From Flavobacteriaceae bacterium (lineage in GTDB: Bacteria; Bacteroidota; Bacteroidia; Flavobacteriales; Flavobacteriaceae), in the NCBI GenBank assembly GCA_029247985.1, contig JAQWKF010000058.1, positions 1-37,657 of the forward strand: DNA of 37,657 bases, written 5' to 3'. The notes below the pieces were generated by a model. The model saw nothing but the letters and a program-made list of their open reading frames with translations. It ran no database searches and was not told where the DNA came from. Below are positions 17,788 to 27,451 of this stretch, one piece after another. The stretch's first letter is position 1. Every line of letters begins with the position of its first letter. The position numbers and the translations under genes are program-made.

Positions 17788-18528
17788 ATGAAGCTACACG
17801 CTGAAAACATCACCAAAACCTATAGAGGCAGAAAAGTAGTAAACGACATATCAGTTACTGTAAATCAGGGTGAAATTGTTGGTTTATTGGGACCCAACGG
17901 TGCTGGAAAAACAACTTCTTTCTATATGATTGTAGGGCTTATTAAACCCCTAAGCGGCCATATTTATTTGGAAGATACAGATATTACAAAGTTCCCCATG
18001 TATAAGCGTGCGCAAAGTGGTATTGGTTATTTGGCGCAAGAAGCATCTGTTTTTCGCAAGCTTACGGTTGAGCAGAACATTAAAAGTGTTTTGGAGTTGA
18101 CCAAGTTGTCAAAACAGGAACAACATGACAAAACAGAAGCCTTGCTTGAAGAGTTTGGTTTAAATCATATTCGTAAAAATAGAGGAGACTTATTGTCTGG
18201 AGGTGAACGCAGAAGAACAGAAATTGCCCGTGCTCTTGCCACAGACCCTAAGTTTGTCCTTTTGGACGAGCCTTTTGCAGGAGTTGACCCAGTTGCGGTT
18301 GAGGATATTCAAAAAATTGTAGCCCACTTAAAAAAACGAAATATTGGTATTCTGATAACGGATCATAATGTACAAGAAACCTTGGCCATTACAGACCGTA
18401 CCTATCTCATGTTTGAAGGAAAAATTCTCAAAACAGGTACTCCAGAAGAATTGGCGCAAGACGAAATGGTTCGCAAGGTATACCTAGGTCAAAACTTCGA
18501 GTTACGCAAAAAGAAGCTTACGCTTTAA
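17788..18528 (+). CDS. lptB: LPS export ABC transporter ATP-binding protein LptB
   Basis: LptB is the ATPase that powers LptFG-dependent extraction of LPS from the inner membrane. The 246-aa protein has Walker [10 protein letters not shown], the LptB-type Q-loop region [22 protein letters not shown], signature [15 protein letters not shown], Walker [14 protein letters not shown] and the switch [18 protein letters not shown] and [11 protein letters not shown] separate LptB from amino-acid transporters. It is the last gene of the kpsF-tatC-lptB set. Its final 11 nt overlap the 3' end of pssA on the opposite strand. Confidence 0.95.
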   Translation: MKLHAENITKTYRGRKVVNDISVTVNQGEIVGLLGPNGAGKTTSFYMIVGLIKPLSGHIYLEDTDITKFPMYKRAQSGIGYLAQEASVFRKLTVEQNIKSVLELTKLSKQEQHDKTEALLEEFGLNHIRKNRGDLLSGGERRRTEIARALATDPKFVLLDEPFAGVDPVAVEDIQKIVAHLKKRNIGILITDHNVQETLAITDRTYLMFEGKILKTGTPEELAQDEMVRKVYLGQNFELRKKKLTL

Positions 18529-19183
18529 GCCGCATATACAATATGCCGAAAAATGCATAGGCAAGTACTGTTAGCGACAATGCTTGTGATCGAAAAATTA
18601 ACAAAACGGGAATAAATATCACCGCAAAAAGCCAAACGAAATTGGAAGGTTTTCCATTAACAAACTTTTGACTGGGCAGCATGATTTTGGATACCATTAA
18701 AAGGGCAAGCAATGCAACAACTACCGTAATAATTATTGGATTAATTTCATAGGGAATAAAAGGGATTCCCACAACAAATAAAGCAAATGCTGGAGTTGGC
18801 ATTCCTTGAAAATCCAGTTGACTTGACGGGGTTATATTGAAACGGGCTAATCTGAAAATGGAAGCCAGGGTAACTGTAAATGCTAAAATAGATAGCGGCA
18901 CATACTCATATAGCAAAAAATCATTTAAGTACTTGTACATAAAATACCCAGGAACCAGTCCAAAGGAAATAACATCACAAAGCGAATCGAGTTGCTTGCC
19001 AATTTCAGAAGAAACCAGAAAGGCTCTTGCCACTAAACCATCAATGCTATCTAAAAAAACACCTATCAATACCCACATAAGTGTTTTGTCATAACTGTTC
19101 TCAAACAAAGAAAGCAACGCCATACAACCAGAAAAGCCATTGAGTAGCGTGAGTGTATTTGGTAAAAATCTGATAATATTCAT
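18518..19183 (-). CDS. pssA: CDP-diacylglycerol--serine O-phosphatidyltransferase
   Basis: This integral membrane enzyme transfers a phosphatidyl group from CDP-diacylglycerol to serine, the first step to phosphatidylethanolamine. The 221-aa protein has several hydrophobic helices and the full CDP-alcohol phosphotransferase motif, DGLVAR followed by GKQLDSLCD (pattern DG..AR........G...D...D). N-terminal [19 protein letters not shown] and RLARFN are typical of the PssA subgroup, as opposed to PgsA. It diverges from lnt and converges on lptB with an 11-nt overlap. The assignment to serine as acceptor is by subgroup resemblance. Confidence 0.9.
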   Translation of the reverse strand: MNIIRFLPNTLTLLNGFSGCMALLSLFENSYDKTLMWVLIGVFLDSIDGLVARAFLVSSEIGKQLDSLCDVISFGLVPGYFMYKYLNDFLLYEYVPLSILAFTVTLASIFRLARFNITPSSQLDFQGMPTPAFALFVVGIPFIPYEINPIIITVVVALLALLMVSKIMLPSQKFVNGKPSNFVWLFAVIFIPVLLIFRSQALSLTVLAYAFFGILYMRLKA

Positions 19184-19226
19184 CAGTTAAGGTTTTGGTT
19201 AAGCAATACAAACCTACACAAAATTG

Positions 19227-19234
19227 TACATTAG
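19227..19234 (+). promoter_or_regulatory. -7-like box TACATTAG directly before lnt
   Basis: TACATTAG differs from TANNTTTG at one base and ends 4 nt before the ATG at 19239. If it is real, the lnt mRNA is leaderless, and the TTG start at 19224 used in the ORF track lies inside the promoter and cannot be used. Confidence 0.35.
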
Positions 19235-19238
19235 CAAA

Positions 19239-20801
19239 ATGCCTGTAAAAATCATCCTATCAATATTGTTTGGTGTGCTGCTGGGCCTTTCATGGCCAAC
19301 AGCTGGATTCACCCCTTTAATTTTTGTGGCATTAGTGCCGCTTTTGTGGCTCATTGAAGTTTCAAAAAATGATGGGTTTTGGCGGTTTTCTTGTCGTGTT
19401 TTTATAGGTTTTTTTGTTTGGAATGCTATTACTACATGGTGGCTTTGGAATGCCACAGTTTTTGGGATGTTTTTTGCCATTATTATCAACAGCCTGCTCA
19501 TGACCACTGTTGTACTTTTTTGGCACCGAATTGATAGAAAATTAAATCGAAAAGCTGGATTCATATTTTTACCCCTTGCTTGGATTTGTTTTGAAAAACT
19601 ACACTTACATTGGGATTTTTCTTGGCCTTGGTTAAACCTAGGCAATGGATTTGCAGTTAATACCGATTGGGTGCAATGGTATGAATATACAGGAGTTTTT
19701 GGCGGCACACTATGGATTTGGATGGTCAACATCTCGCTATATCACATAATTAAGCATTTTTGGGAAACCAAAAAGCTCCACAAAAAATGGATTCAACCAA
19801 TTGCTTTGATTTTCATCCCGCTTGGCTTGTCCCTTCTTATTAAAAATCAATTCGAGCAAGATAAATCAGAAAAACTAACTGTTACGGTAGTACAACCTAA
19901 CATTGACCCCTACACTGAAAAATACAACCAAACAATCCAAAATCAGTTTGAACTTTTATTAAAGCAAACAGCATCTGAATTACGTCAAAATCCTGATGTA
20001 ATCATAACTCCTGAAACCTACTTTTCAGAAGGAGCTGGTATGGATTTAACTTATATTGAGGAAAGTGCACTATACCAAGACTTGCTTAATTACGCAAAGA
20101 CTCACAATACCCAACTACTAAACGGCACACAATTTTATAAGACGTATGCTGAGGAAGACAAAACAATAACGGCCAACAAACTCAACAATGGGGTTTGGGT
20201 AGATTTTTACAACTCGGCATTTCTAACAGACACTGCTCAAGTACAGGTATATCATAAATCCAAATTGGTTGTTGGCGTCGAAACGCTGCCATTTAGAAAT
20301 GTAATTGAACCTCTTTTGGGTAATGTCATGCTTGATTTTGGTGGCACTGTTTTAACTAGAGCTACACAAGAAGAACGCGAAGCTTTTCATTTGTATAATG
20401 GTGTAAAAATCAGCCCTGTAATATGCTATGAATCTGTTTATGGGGAGTTTGTAACAGGGTATGTTAGAAATGGTGCTCAAGTTTTAGCTATCATGACAAA
20501 TGATGCTTGGTGGGGCGATACACCTGGACATAAACAACATATGGCATATGCACGCTTACGTGCCATTGAAACAAGAAGAGCAGTTGTTAGGTCGGCTAAT
20601 ACAGGAATTTCTGGATTCATAACTCCGCTTGGAGAGGTAACCGCAAAACTCCCTTATAATACCAAAGGCGTGTTAACAGCAAAAGTATACCCACAAAATA
20701 ACATGACACTTTATGTCCGCTATGGAGATTATATATTCAGGCTTGGCGGTTTTATAGCTGGGTTGATGTTACTATTCTCATTTTCTCGTAAAAAAAATTG
20801 A
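19239..20801 (+). CDS. lnt: Apolipoprotein N-acyltransferase
   Basis: Lnt adds the third acyl chain to the N-terminal Cys of lipoproteins at the inner membrane. The protein (520 aa from ATG 19239) has an N-terminal block of about six to seven membrane helices, a periplasmic nitrilase domain (~225-490) and a last C-terminal helix. The nitrilase triad is visible: Glu in ITPETYFSEG, Lys in VYHKSKLVVGVETLPF and Cys in PVICYESVYGE, followed by MTNDAWWGDTPG. I prefer ATG 19239 over the TTG at 19224 because of the conserved start and the promoter box. Several lipoproteins in this window (DUF1573, M3 peptidase, MsrA) are potential substrates. It diverges from pssA. Confidence 0.94.
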   Translation: MPVKIILSILFGVLLGLSWPTAGFTPLIFVALVPLLWLIEVSKNDGFWRFSCRVFIGFFVWNAITTWWLWNATVFGMFFAIIINSLLMTTVVLFWHRIDRKLNRKAGFIFLPLAWICFEKLHLHWDFSWPWLNLGNGFAVNTDWVQWYEYTGVFGGTLWIWMVNISLYHIIKHFWETKKLHKKWIQPIALIFIPLGLSLLIKNQFEQDKSEKLTVTVVQPNIDPYTEKYNQTIQNQFELLLKQTASELRQNPDVIITPETYFSEGAGMDLTYIEESALYQDLLNYAKTHNTQLLNGTQFYKTYAEEDKTITANKLNNGVWVDFYNSAFLTDTAQVQVYHKSKLVVGVETLPFRNVIEPLLGNVMLDFGGTVLTRATQEEREAFHLYNGVKISPVICYESVYGEFVTGYVRNGAQVLAIMTNDAWWGDTPGHKQHMAYARLRAIETRRAVVRSANTGISGFITPLGEVTAKLPYNTKGVLTAKVYPQNNMTLYVRYGDYIFRLGGFIAGLMLLFSFSRKKN

Positions 20802-20860
20802 AATATATTGAAAATGAGTAGTTTACATAAAATAAAACTTCAATACATCACTTAAATGTG

Positions 20861-20868
20861 TATTTTTG
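20861..20868 (+). promoter_or_regulatory. -7 box TATTTTTG for the cobalamin adenosyltransferase gene
   Basis: This is an exact TANNTTTG match, 18 nt upstream of the ATG at 20887. No convincing -33 TTTG is seen. Confidence 0.45.
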
Positions 20869-20886
20869 CTTTGAATTGCTATTACT

Positions 20887-21432
20887 ATGAAAATTTACAC
20901 AAAAACTGGTGACAAAGGAGACACTTCATTGATAGGAGGATACCGAGTTTCAAAGAGTGATCTTAGGATTGAATCCTACGGTACGGTAGATGAATTAAAT
21001 TCTTGGTTGGGATTGATTGTTGAATACCTACCTCAAGACCGTATTGAAGAAGTACAACGCATTCAAAGCTTGTTGTTTTCAATGGGAGCGCAACTAGCAA
21101 GCAAGTCCAAAGAACAAAAAAGACCTTTTACAGAAGTAAGCACAGATGATATAAAATCACTGGAAGCTTGCATAGACGAATACGAAGTGTTGCTGCCAAG
21201 AATGACACATTTCATTCTGCCTGGAGGAAATAAAGGGGCAGCGCAAGCCCACATAGCACGCTGCGTTTGTCGCCGAGCTGAGCGTATCGTTGTCCAATTA
21301 AGTCGCATAGACTTTGTGGACGATAACGTTTTGGTTTATTTAAACCGATTATCTGACTATCTTTTTTGTTTGGCAAGAGCTTTGGCTATCTGGGATGGCA
21401 AGGACGAAATCAAGTGGATACCAAGTAAGTAA
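20887..21432 (+). CDS. Cob(I)yrinic acid a,c-diamide adenosyltransferase, PduO type
   Basis: The enzyme transfers the adenosyl group of ATP to cob(I)alamin to make adenosylcobalamin. The 181-aa PduO/MMAB-type helical bundle shows the ATP-binding N-terminus KIYTKTGDKGDTSLIGG, then GTVDELNSWLG, the FILPGGN segment, the CVCRRAERIV helix with conserved Arg residues and VYLNRLSDYLFCLAR. No other cobalamin genes are nearby, so it probably serves scavenged corrinoids. It is followed by the DUF2795 gene with its own promoter. Confidence 0.93.
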   Translation: MKIYTKTGDKGDTSLIGGYRVSKSDLRIESYGTVDELNSWLGLIVEYLPQDRIEEVQRIQSLLFSMGAQLASKSKEQKRPFTEVSTDDIKSLEACIDEYEVLLPRMTHFILPGGNKGAAQAHIARCVCRRAERIVVQLSRIDFVDDNVLVYLNRLSDYLFCLARALAIWDGKDEIKWIPSK

Positions 21433-21439
21433 GTTTTTG

Positions 21440-21470
21440 TTTGCATAACTGCAATAAAAATTTATTTTTG
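21440..21470 (+). promoter_or_regulatory. Consensus promoter for the DUF2795 gene
   Basis: TTTG (21440-21443), exactly 19 nt, then TATTTTTG (21463-21470): a full match to the Bacteroidota -33/-7 consensus and the best promoter in the window. The predicted transcript begins around 21475, about 17 nt before the ATG at 21492, and so supports that start over 21441. Confidence 0.7.
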
Positions 21471-21491
21471 CAACTCCTTAAAAATAACTTC

Positions 21492-21713
21492 ATGTACTGG
21501 ACTTTAGAACTTGCATCGTATTTAAGTGACGCCCCTTGGCCGGCAAATAAAGACGAACTTATCGATTATGCTATTAGAACAGGTGCTCCTCTTGAAGTAG
21601 TAGAGAATCTCCAATCTATTGAGGATGAGGGAGAAATCTATGAATCCATCCAAGAAATTTGGCCTGATTATCCTACGGACGAAGATTATCTTTGGAACGA
21701 GGACGAATACTAA
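21492..21713 (+). CDS. DUF2795 family small acidic protein
   Basis: This 73-aa acidic protein starts MYWTLELASYLSDAPWPANKDELIDYAIRTGAP and ends with the acidic tail YPTDEDYLWNEDEY. It matches the DUF2795 family, found widely and at near-constant length in Bacteroidota; the function is unknown. The ORF-track start at 21441 lies inside the promoter and is rejected; ATG 21492 gives the usual family length. The strong promoter implies high expression. It sits 57 nt upstream of secA, which has its own promoter box. Confidence 0.85.
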   Translation: MYWTLELASYLSDAPWPANKDELIDYAIRTGAPLEVVENLQSIEDEGEIYESIQEIWPDYPTDEDYLWNEDEY

Positions 21714-21743
21714 TTATTCGATTTTACCTTCGCTTTTTTTGCT

Positions 21744-21751
21744 TACTTTTG
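21744..21751 (+). promoter_or_regulatory. -7 box TACTTTTG for secA
   Basis: This is an exact TANNTTTG match, 19 nt upstream of the secA ATG. A possible -33 half (TTCG) lies 23 nt upstream, a poorer fit. Confidence 0.45.
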
Positions 21752-21770
21752 ATTTCCTATATTCTTCTCT

Positions 21771-24700
21771 ATGAGTGTACTTAGTGGTATTCTTAAAACA
21801 TTTGTTGGTGACAAAGCCAAAAAAGACCTAAAAGGACTTTACCCCTTGGTGGATAAAATTCATCAAGCCACCGCAACATTAAATGACTTAACTCACGACC
21901 AACTTCGCGATCAAACAACTACGTTTAAAAAAGAAATTGCAGCAATTCGCAAACCATTTTTTGACAAGATAGACGACCTCAAGACAACCATTGAACAAAC
22001 GGTTGATGTTGACGAAAAAGAAAATCACTACAACGAAATTGACAATCTTACAAAGCAATCGCATGAAGAAGTAGCTAGTTATTTGGACAAGATACTCCCG
22101 CAAGCCTTTGCTGTTGTAAAAGAAACTGCAAAACGATTTAAAGAAAACGAGTATTTAGAAGTTACAGCAAGCCCCTTTGATCGCAGCATATCAGCAACCA
22201 AATCAAATGTCAAAATCAAAGGCGATAAAGCCATATGGGCAAATGCTTGGGATGCTGCAGGAAAGTCCGTTACCTGGGACATGGTACATTACGATGTACA
22301 ATTGATTGGTGGGATTGCTTTACACCAAGGTAAGATTGCCGAAATGCAAACAGGTGAAGGAAAAACTCTGGTGGCCACCCTACCTGTTTACCTAAATGCC
22401 TTATCGGAGGCAGGTGTACATTTGGTAACTGTAAATGATTATTTGGCCAAACGTGATAGCGCTTGGATGGCACCCATATTTGAGTTTCACGGGATGTCCG
22501 TAGACTGTATTGATTATCACAAACCTAACTCAGAAGCAAGGAGAAATGCCTACAAAGCAGACATCACCTATGGTACCAACAATGAATTTGGCTTTGATTA
22601 CTTGCGTGATAACATGGCACACTCCATGGATGATCTCGTACAACGACCCCACAACTACGCCATTGTTGATGAGGTAGATTCGGTTTTGGTAGATGATGCC
22701 CGAACCCCCCTAATCATTTCTGGGCCAGTAACGGATGGTGATCGTCATGAATTTGATGCCCTAAAACCCAAAATATCGACTTTGGTTTCACAGCAACGTC
22801 AGCACCTAACGACGGTACTTGCCCAAGCCAAAAAGCTTATAAGCGAAGGAGATGCCAAAGAAGGCGGTTTCCTGTTGTTACGTGTATACAGAGGGTTGCC
22901 GAAGAACAAAGCATTAATTAAGTTTTTAAGTCAAGAGGGGATCCGCCAATTGCTGCAAAAAACAGAAGGATTCTACATGCAAGACAACAACCGAGAGATG
23001 CCCAAAGTGGACGCCGATTTGTTGTTTGTTATTGATGAAAAAAACAACCAAATTGAGCTTACAGACAAGGGGGTTGAACAACTTTCTAAAGAAGGAAACG
23101 ATGCTAATTTCTTTGTGTTGCCCGATCTTGGAAGTGCTATTTTAAGTATAGAGCAACAAGGAAAATCACCAGAAGAAGAGGCCAAAGAAAAAGATGCGCT
23201 TTTTAAAGAATATAGCATCAAAAGTGAACGCATACACAGCATGAATCAATTGCTAAAGGCCTATACCCTGTTCGAAAAGGATGTAGCCTATGTTGTGATG
23301 GAAAATCAGGTGAAGATTGTTGACGAACAAACAGGGCGAATTATGGACGGTCGTCGTTATTCTGATGGCTTACACCAAGCTATTGAAGCTAAAGAAAACG
23401 TAAAAATCGAAGCTGCGACGCAAACCTTTGCCACCATTACACTTCAAAACTACTTCCGTATGTACCGCAAGCTTTCGGGCATGACAGGTACTGCAATAAC
23501 TGAAGCAGGTGAGTTTTGGGAAATTTACAAATTGGATGTTATTGAAATACCAACCAATAGACCCATTGCACGAAAAGATGAAAATGACCTCATCTACAAG
23601 ACAAAACGTGAAAAATACAACGCCGTAATTGATCATGTAACAGCACTTTCACAAGCTGGACGCCCAGTACTAATAGGCACCACTTCCGTCGAAATTTCTG
23701 AATTGTTAAGTCGCATGTTGAACATTCGGAAAGTAGCGCACAACGTACTAAACGCCAAGCTTCACAAAAAAGAGGCTGATGTAGTCGCTGAGGCTGGAAA
23801 CGCAGGTGTGGTTACCATTGCTACTAACATGGCTGGACGGGGAACTGATATAAAAATAAACGATGAAGTTAAAGCGGCTGGTGGTCTTGCCATCGTCGGA
23901 ACAGAACGGCACGATTCAAGAAGGGTTGACCGACAGTTGCGTGGACGTGCAGGCCGTCAAGGAGACCCTGGTAGCTCTCAATTCTATGTGTCGCTAGAAG
24001 ACAACTTGATGCGCTTGTTTGGATCAGAACGCATATCCAAAATGATGGATCGCATGGGGCACAAAGAAGGCGAAGTGATTCAAGCGGGAATGATGACGCG
24101 ATCAATTGAGCGTGCTCAGAAGAAAGTCGAAGAAAATAACTTTGGAATTCGCAAGCGTTTACTGGAGTATGACGATGTAATGAATGCCCAACGTGAGGTA
24201 ATCTACAAAAGGCGCTACAATGCCCTTAACGGAGAACGTTTGCAGGTAGATATTGCCAATATGCTTTATGATACTTGTGATCAAATATGTTCGGTCAACC
24301 TCGCAAATAAAGACTACAAGCAATTTGAGTTTGAGTTGATTCGACTGTTTTCGCTTACAAGCCCAATCAGTGCTGAGGATTTTGAGAACCAAAACGAAAC
24401 GGAACTCACTGAAATGGTCTACCAAGCAGCTTTGGCACATTATCAACAAAAGATGGAGGAAAATGCAGCACGCGTTTTTCCAGTGATTAAAGATGTGTTC
24501 AAGAATCCGAGCAATACATTTAAGCGTATTGTAGTGCCTTTCACAGACGGTGTTAAAACCCTAAACGTAGTGAGTGATTTGGAAAAGTCATTTGAAAGTG
24601 AGGGTAAAAATCTAATCCGTGACTTTGAGAAAAACATAAGCCTGGCCATTATTGATGAATCGTGGAAAGATCATTTACGTAAAATGGACGAACTAAAGCA

Positions 24701-25133
24701 GTCTGTTCAACTTGCCGTACACGAACAAAAAGACCCATTGCTTATCTACAAGTTTGAATCTTTTGAACTGTTTAGTGTGTTTATGGATACGGTAAACCGA
24801 GATATTATTTCGTTTTTATTTAAGGGGGCACTACCTACACAAGATGCCAGTAATATTCGTGAGGCAAGAAGTGTACGCCGTAAAGAGCGTGTAAATACTT
24901 CGAAAGAGGAAGTGCTCAATCAAGACCAACAGGCCATGCGTCAAGCTTCGCAACAATCTGGACGACCCGCTGCTGAAAAACAAGAAACAATAGTGCGTGA
25001 GCGTCCAAAAATAGGACGCAATGAGCGTGTTGACATTCAGCACATTGTCAGTGGCGAGAAGAAAACAGTGAAATTTAAACAAGCAGAACCCCTACTCGAC
25101 AAAGGGGAATGGGTGCTTATTCAAGACAGTTAA
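21771..25133 (+). CDS. secA: Preprotein translocase ATPase SecA
   Basis: SecA drives unfolded preproteins through SecYEG. The 1120-aa protein carries the DEAD motor with Walker A QTGEGKTLVATLP, DYLAKRD, the DEVD box (AIVDEVDSVLVDDARTPLIISGP), motif NMAGRGTDIK and the QLRGRAGRQGDPGSSQFY arginine-finger region. It is over 200 residues longer than E. coli SecA. Much of the excess lies around residues 325-470 (KLISEGDAKEGGFLLLRVYRGLPK...), within the preprotein-crosslinking region, which is known for Bacteroidota SecA. The C-terminus ends KFKQAEPLLDKGEWVLIQDS and lacks the Cys/His zinc-binding tail used for SecB contact in E. coli. One base separates it from the glycosyltransferase gene. Confidence 0.96.
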   Translation: MSVLSGILKTFVGDKAKKDLKGLYPLVDKIHQATATLNDLTHDQLRDQTTTFKKEIAAIRKPFFDKIDDLKTTIEQTVDVDEKENHYNEIDNLTKQSHEEVASYLDKILPQAFAVVKETAKRFKENEYLEVTASPFDRSISATKSNVKIKGDKAIWANAWDAAGKSVTWDMVHYDVQLIGGIALHQGKIAEMQTGEGKTLVATLPVYLNALSEAGVHLVTVNDYLAKRDSAWMAPIFEFHGMSVDCIDYHKPNSEARRNAYKADITYGTNNEFGFDYLRDNMAHSMDDLVQRPHNYAIVDEVDSVLVDDARTPLIISGPVTDGDRHEFDALKPKISTLVSQQRQHLTTVLAQAKKLISEGDAKEGGFLLLRVYRGLPKNKALIKFLSQEGIRQLLQKTEGFYMQDNNREMPKVDADLLFVIDEKNNQIELTDKGVEQLSKEGNDANFFVLPDLGSAILSIEQQGKSPEEEAKEKDALFKEYSIKSERIHSMNQLLKAYTLFEKDVAYVVMENQVKIVDEQTGRIMDGRRYSDGLHQAIEAKENVKIEAATQTFATITLQNYFRMYRKLSGMTGTAITEAGEFWEIYKLDVIEIPTNRPIARKDENDLIYKTKREKYNAVIDHVTALSQAGRPVLIGTTSVEISELLSRMLNIRKVAHNVLNAKLHKKEADVVAEAGNAGVVTIATNMAGRGTDIKINDEVKAAGGLAIVGTERHDSRRVDRQLRGRAGRQGDPGSSQFYVSLEDNLMRLFGSERISKMMDRMGHKEGEVIQAGMMTRSIERAQKKVEENNFGIRKRLLEYDDVMNAQREVIYKRRYNALNGERLQVDIANMLYDTCDQICSVNLANKDYKQFEFELIRLFSLTSPISAEDFENQNETELTEMVYQAALAHYQQKMEENAARVFPVIKDVFKNPSNTFKRIVVPFTDGVKTLNVVSDLEKSFESEGKNLIRDFEKNISLAIIDESWKDHLRKMDELKQSVQLAVHEQKDPLLIYKFESFELFSVFMDTVNRDIISFLFKGALPTQDASNIREARSVRRKERVNTSKEEVLNQDQQAMRQASQQSGRPAAEKQETIVRERPKIGRNERVDIQHIVSGEKKTVKFKQAEPLLDKGEWVLIQDS

Positions 25134-25134
25134 A

Positions 25135-26244
25135 ATGGTGGTCTTAGTTGCGCCAATCCATCCTTTTAGAGGCGGTATTGCCGACACCTCTGCTGCATTT
25201 GTGCAAAGTCTTGTGCAACAAGGCGAAGAAGTATGCGTTTTTTCCTTCACAACACTCTATCCTAAATTATTTTTCCCTGGAAAAACCCAGTACGCAACAG
25301 AACAAAAGAAACTTGATTTTGCTACTATTAACACTATCAACACATTAAATCCGCTTAGTTGGTTGCGTACAGCCAAACGCATCAAAGCATTAAAACCCAA
25401 GTTGGTCATTTTCCGTTATTGGACTCCGTGGCTAGCGATGTGCTACAGCACCATCGCAAAAAAAACTAAAACAAAAAAAGTGGCCTGGGTAGACAATGCC
25501 TTACCCCACGAGCGTAAAATAGCTGACAAATTTCTACTCAATACATTTTTAGGAAGTGTAGACAACGTTTTGTGTATGTCAGCTTTCGTAGCAACTGAAC
25601 TAAAAAAATACACGCAAAAAGAGATACTAACTTTTTTTCATCCCATTGACACTGACCTTCCAGAGCCCATTTCACAAGAAGTTGCCCAAGAAAAATTGGC
25701 CTTAGACCCTAGTTTGGAGTACCTGCTGTTTTTTGGATTGATACGTCCTTATAAAGGGTTGGATTTGCTTATAAAATCGTTGCCACAATTGCGACACACC
25801 AAACCCAACGCAAGACTTTTGGTTGTAGGCGAACCCTATGAGCCCATGCGTAAATATCGTGAATTGGCGGCATCGTTAAGCGTAGATGACCTGGTGTTTT
25901 TTCACGATCGCTTTGTGCCTACTGCACAAATACCCCTGTGGTTTGGCGCCTGTGATTGGGTTGTTCAACCCTATAAATCAGCAACACAAAGTGGCATAAC
26001 CCCTATGGCCATCCACTATACTAAACCTTGCATAGTGACCAATGTAGGCAGCCTATCTGATGGTATTGCAGAAAAAACAGGGCTTGTTTGTGAACCCAAT
26101 CCCACTGCCCTATCTCAAATGATAACAAAGGCACTGACTGAAAATAAATTATTTAGCGACACAAAATCTTATGAATCGCTACAAGAAAAAAGAAGCTGGA
26201 ATGCTTTTTGCAAGGAGTTCATCAAAACATTTATAAAAACATAA
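25135..26244 (+). CDS. GT4-family glycosyltransferase
   Basis: The 369-aa GT-B fold glycosyltransferase starts VVLVAPIHPFRGGIADTSAAFVQSL, a donor/acceptor glycine-rich loop. The C-terminal half has the GT4 features LLFFGLIRPYKGLDLLIKSLPQL, LLVVGEPYEPMRKY and the sugar-nucleotide site QPYKSATQSGITPMAIHYTKPCIVTNVGSLSDGI. It has no signal peptide or membrane helix and probably works on the cytosolic face of the membrane on a polysaccharide or glycolipid; the sugar and acceptor are unknown. It is packed tightly between secA (1-nt gap) and msrA (3-nt gap), so it is probably read from the secA transcript. Confidence 0.85.
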   Translation: MVVLVAPIHPFRGGIADTSAAFVQSLVQQGEEVCVFSFTTLYPKLFFPGKTQYATEQKKLDFATINTINTLNPLSWLRTAKRIKALKPKLVIFRYWTPWLAMCYSTIAKKTKTKKVAWVDNALPHERKIADKFLLNTFLGSVDNVLCMSAFVATELKKYTQKEILTFFHPIDTDLPEPISQEVAQEKLALDPSLEYLLFFGLIRPYKGLDLLIKSLPQLRHTKPNARLLVVGEPYEPMRKYRELAASLSVDDLVFFHDRFVPTAQIPLWFGACDWVVQPYKSATQSGITPMAIHYTKPCIVTNVGSLSDGIAEKTGLVCEPNPTALSQMITKALTENKLFSDTKSYESLQEKRSWNAFCKEFIKTFIKT

Positions 26245-26247
26245 CCT

Positions 26248-26910
26248 ATGCCTGCTGCTTATCTATCGTTAATTGCTGCATTTCAATTGCTTTCATGTTC
26301 TTTTTCAGCGCCAAAACCTGTTGATAACGCCAAGCCAGTAGCAACGAGCGAATACAACGTTCAAGAAGGATATCAAGTAGCTTATTTTGCTTCTGGATGC
26401 TTTTGGTGTGTCGAAGCTGTATTTGAGCAAGTTACGGGCGTTCACGAGGCAATTTCTGGCTATGCAGGTGGAACAACCAAAAATCCGACCTACAATCAGG
26501 TGGTTACCGGAAGAACAGGACATGCAGAAACTACAAAAGTCATTTATGACAAAGATGTCGTGTCGTTTGAAACTTTAGTTACCGTATTTTTTGGTTCCCA
26601 TGACCCCACTACGCTCAACCGTCAAGGGCCAGATAGAGGGACGCATTATCGGTCCATAGCTTTTTACAAAACGGCAGAAGAAAAAGAAGTTATAGAAAAA
26701 AGTATTCAACACTTAACAATTGCCAAACGCTACCCCGATCCTATTGTTACTGAAGTAAAAAAGTTTGAAGTATTTTATCAAGCTGAAGACTACCATCAAG
26801 ACTACGAAAAGAACAATCCTAACAATCCCTACATAAAAGCTGTATCCAAACCTCGTGTGAGTGCCTTTTTGCAAAATTATCCCGAGTTGATTAAATCGGA
26901 TTTGGAATAA
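26248..26910 (+). CDS. msrA: Peptide-methionine (S)-S-oxide reductase, lipoprotein form
   Basis: MsrA reduces methionine-S-sulfoxide in proteins. The catalytic Cys lies in ASGCFWCVEAVFEQ, followed by SGYAGGTTKNPTYNQV, GHAETTKVIYD, FGSHDPTTLNRQGPDRGTHYRSI and AEDYHQDY, all diagnostic. The N-terminus (LSLIAAFQLLSCSFS) looks like a lipoprotein signal with lipobox LLSC, so the enzyme probably repairs envelope proteins rather than cytosolic ones. The length is 220 aa. The last 20 nt overlap the PAP2 gene on the other strand, the largest convergent overlap in the window. Confidence 0.94.
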   Translation: MPAAYLSLIAAFQLLSCSFSAPKPVDNAKPVATSEYNVQEGYQVAYFASGCFWCVEAVFEQVTGVHEAISGYAGGTTKNPTYNQVVTGRTGHAETTKVIYDKDVVSFETLVTVFFGSHDPTTLNRQGPDRGTHYRSIAFYKTAEEKEVIEKSIQHLTIAKRYPDPIVTEVKKFEVFYQAEDYHQDYEKNNPNNPYIKAVSKPRVSAFLQNYPELIKSDLE

Positions 26911-27451
26911 AGCGCAAGTACAGCTTAGCGAAGAGCCACCCACCCAGAATACCAAAACAGGTTCCACTGATGACATCAAGCGGATAATGCACGCCTATAT
27001 AAATGCGGCTGTAAGCAACCAAGGCTGCTACCAGAAATAGCCACCGGAGCCATTTTAAATGTCGTGCGAAAAGCACCACAAAGAAAGTAGCCATAGCAAA
27101 AGAATTTGAAGCATGTCCAGAAAAATACCCATACTTCCCCCCACAGCCTGGCTTAACCTGACGCATGATGTCAGTTAGCCCAACCTCATGACAAGGACGT
27201 AATCGTTTAAACCCGTCTTTAAACAGATTGGTTATTTGGTCCGTAAAAGTAATAAGCAGTGCTATGGTCAATAGCATCCATAGTGTGTTTTTCCAACCTA
27301 GCCGTTTGCTCATAACAGCAGTAAGTATGGCATAAAATCCTATGGTATATCGTTTGTTTGTGACTGTCATCCAGAAGGCATCAAAAGGCTCTGAGCCCAG
27401 ACCGTTAAGCCATAAAAAGAGTTCTTGATCCCAAAGCAGTAACGCATCCAT
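26891..27451 (-). CDS. PAP2 superfamily membrane phosphatase
   Basis: This 186-aa membrane protein of the type 2 phosphatidic acid phosphatase superfamily has the three-part active site: KDGFKRLRP (K-x6-RP), YFSGHASNSFA (SGH motif) and SRIYIGVHYPLDVISG (SR-x5-H-x3-D). About five to six membrane helices place the site at the periplasmic face. Members act on undecaprenyl pyrophosphate, phosphatidylglycerophosphate or lipid A; the sequence does not decide among these. The start codon overlaps the stop of the 77-aa gene (TGATG), and it is the last gene of the mscS-led run. Confidence 0.9.
   Translation of the reverse strand: MDALLLWDQELFLWLNGLGSEPFDAFWMTVTNKRYTIGFYAILTAVMSKRLGWKNTLWMLLTIALLITFTDQITNLFKDGFKRLRPCHEVGLTDIMRQVKPGCGGKYGYFSGHASNSFAMATFFVVLFARHLKWLRWLFLVAALVAYSRIYIGVHYPLDVISGTCFGILGGWLFAKLYLRFIPNPI

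Noticed and set aside
21441-21491. N-terminal extension of the DUF2795 protein as in the ORF track
   Set aside because: The extension runs through a full consensus promoter (TTTG-N19-TATTTTTG) and is not part of the family.
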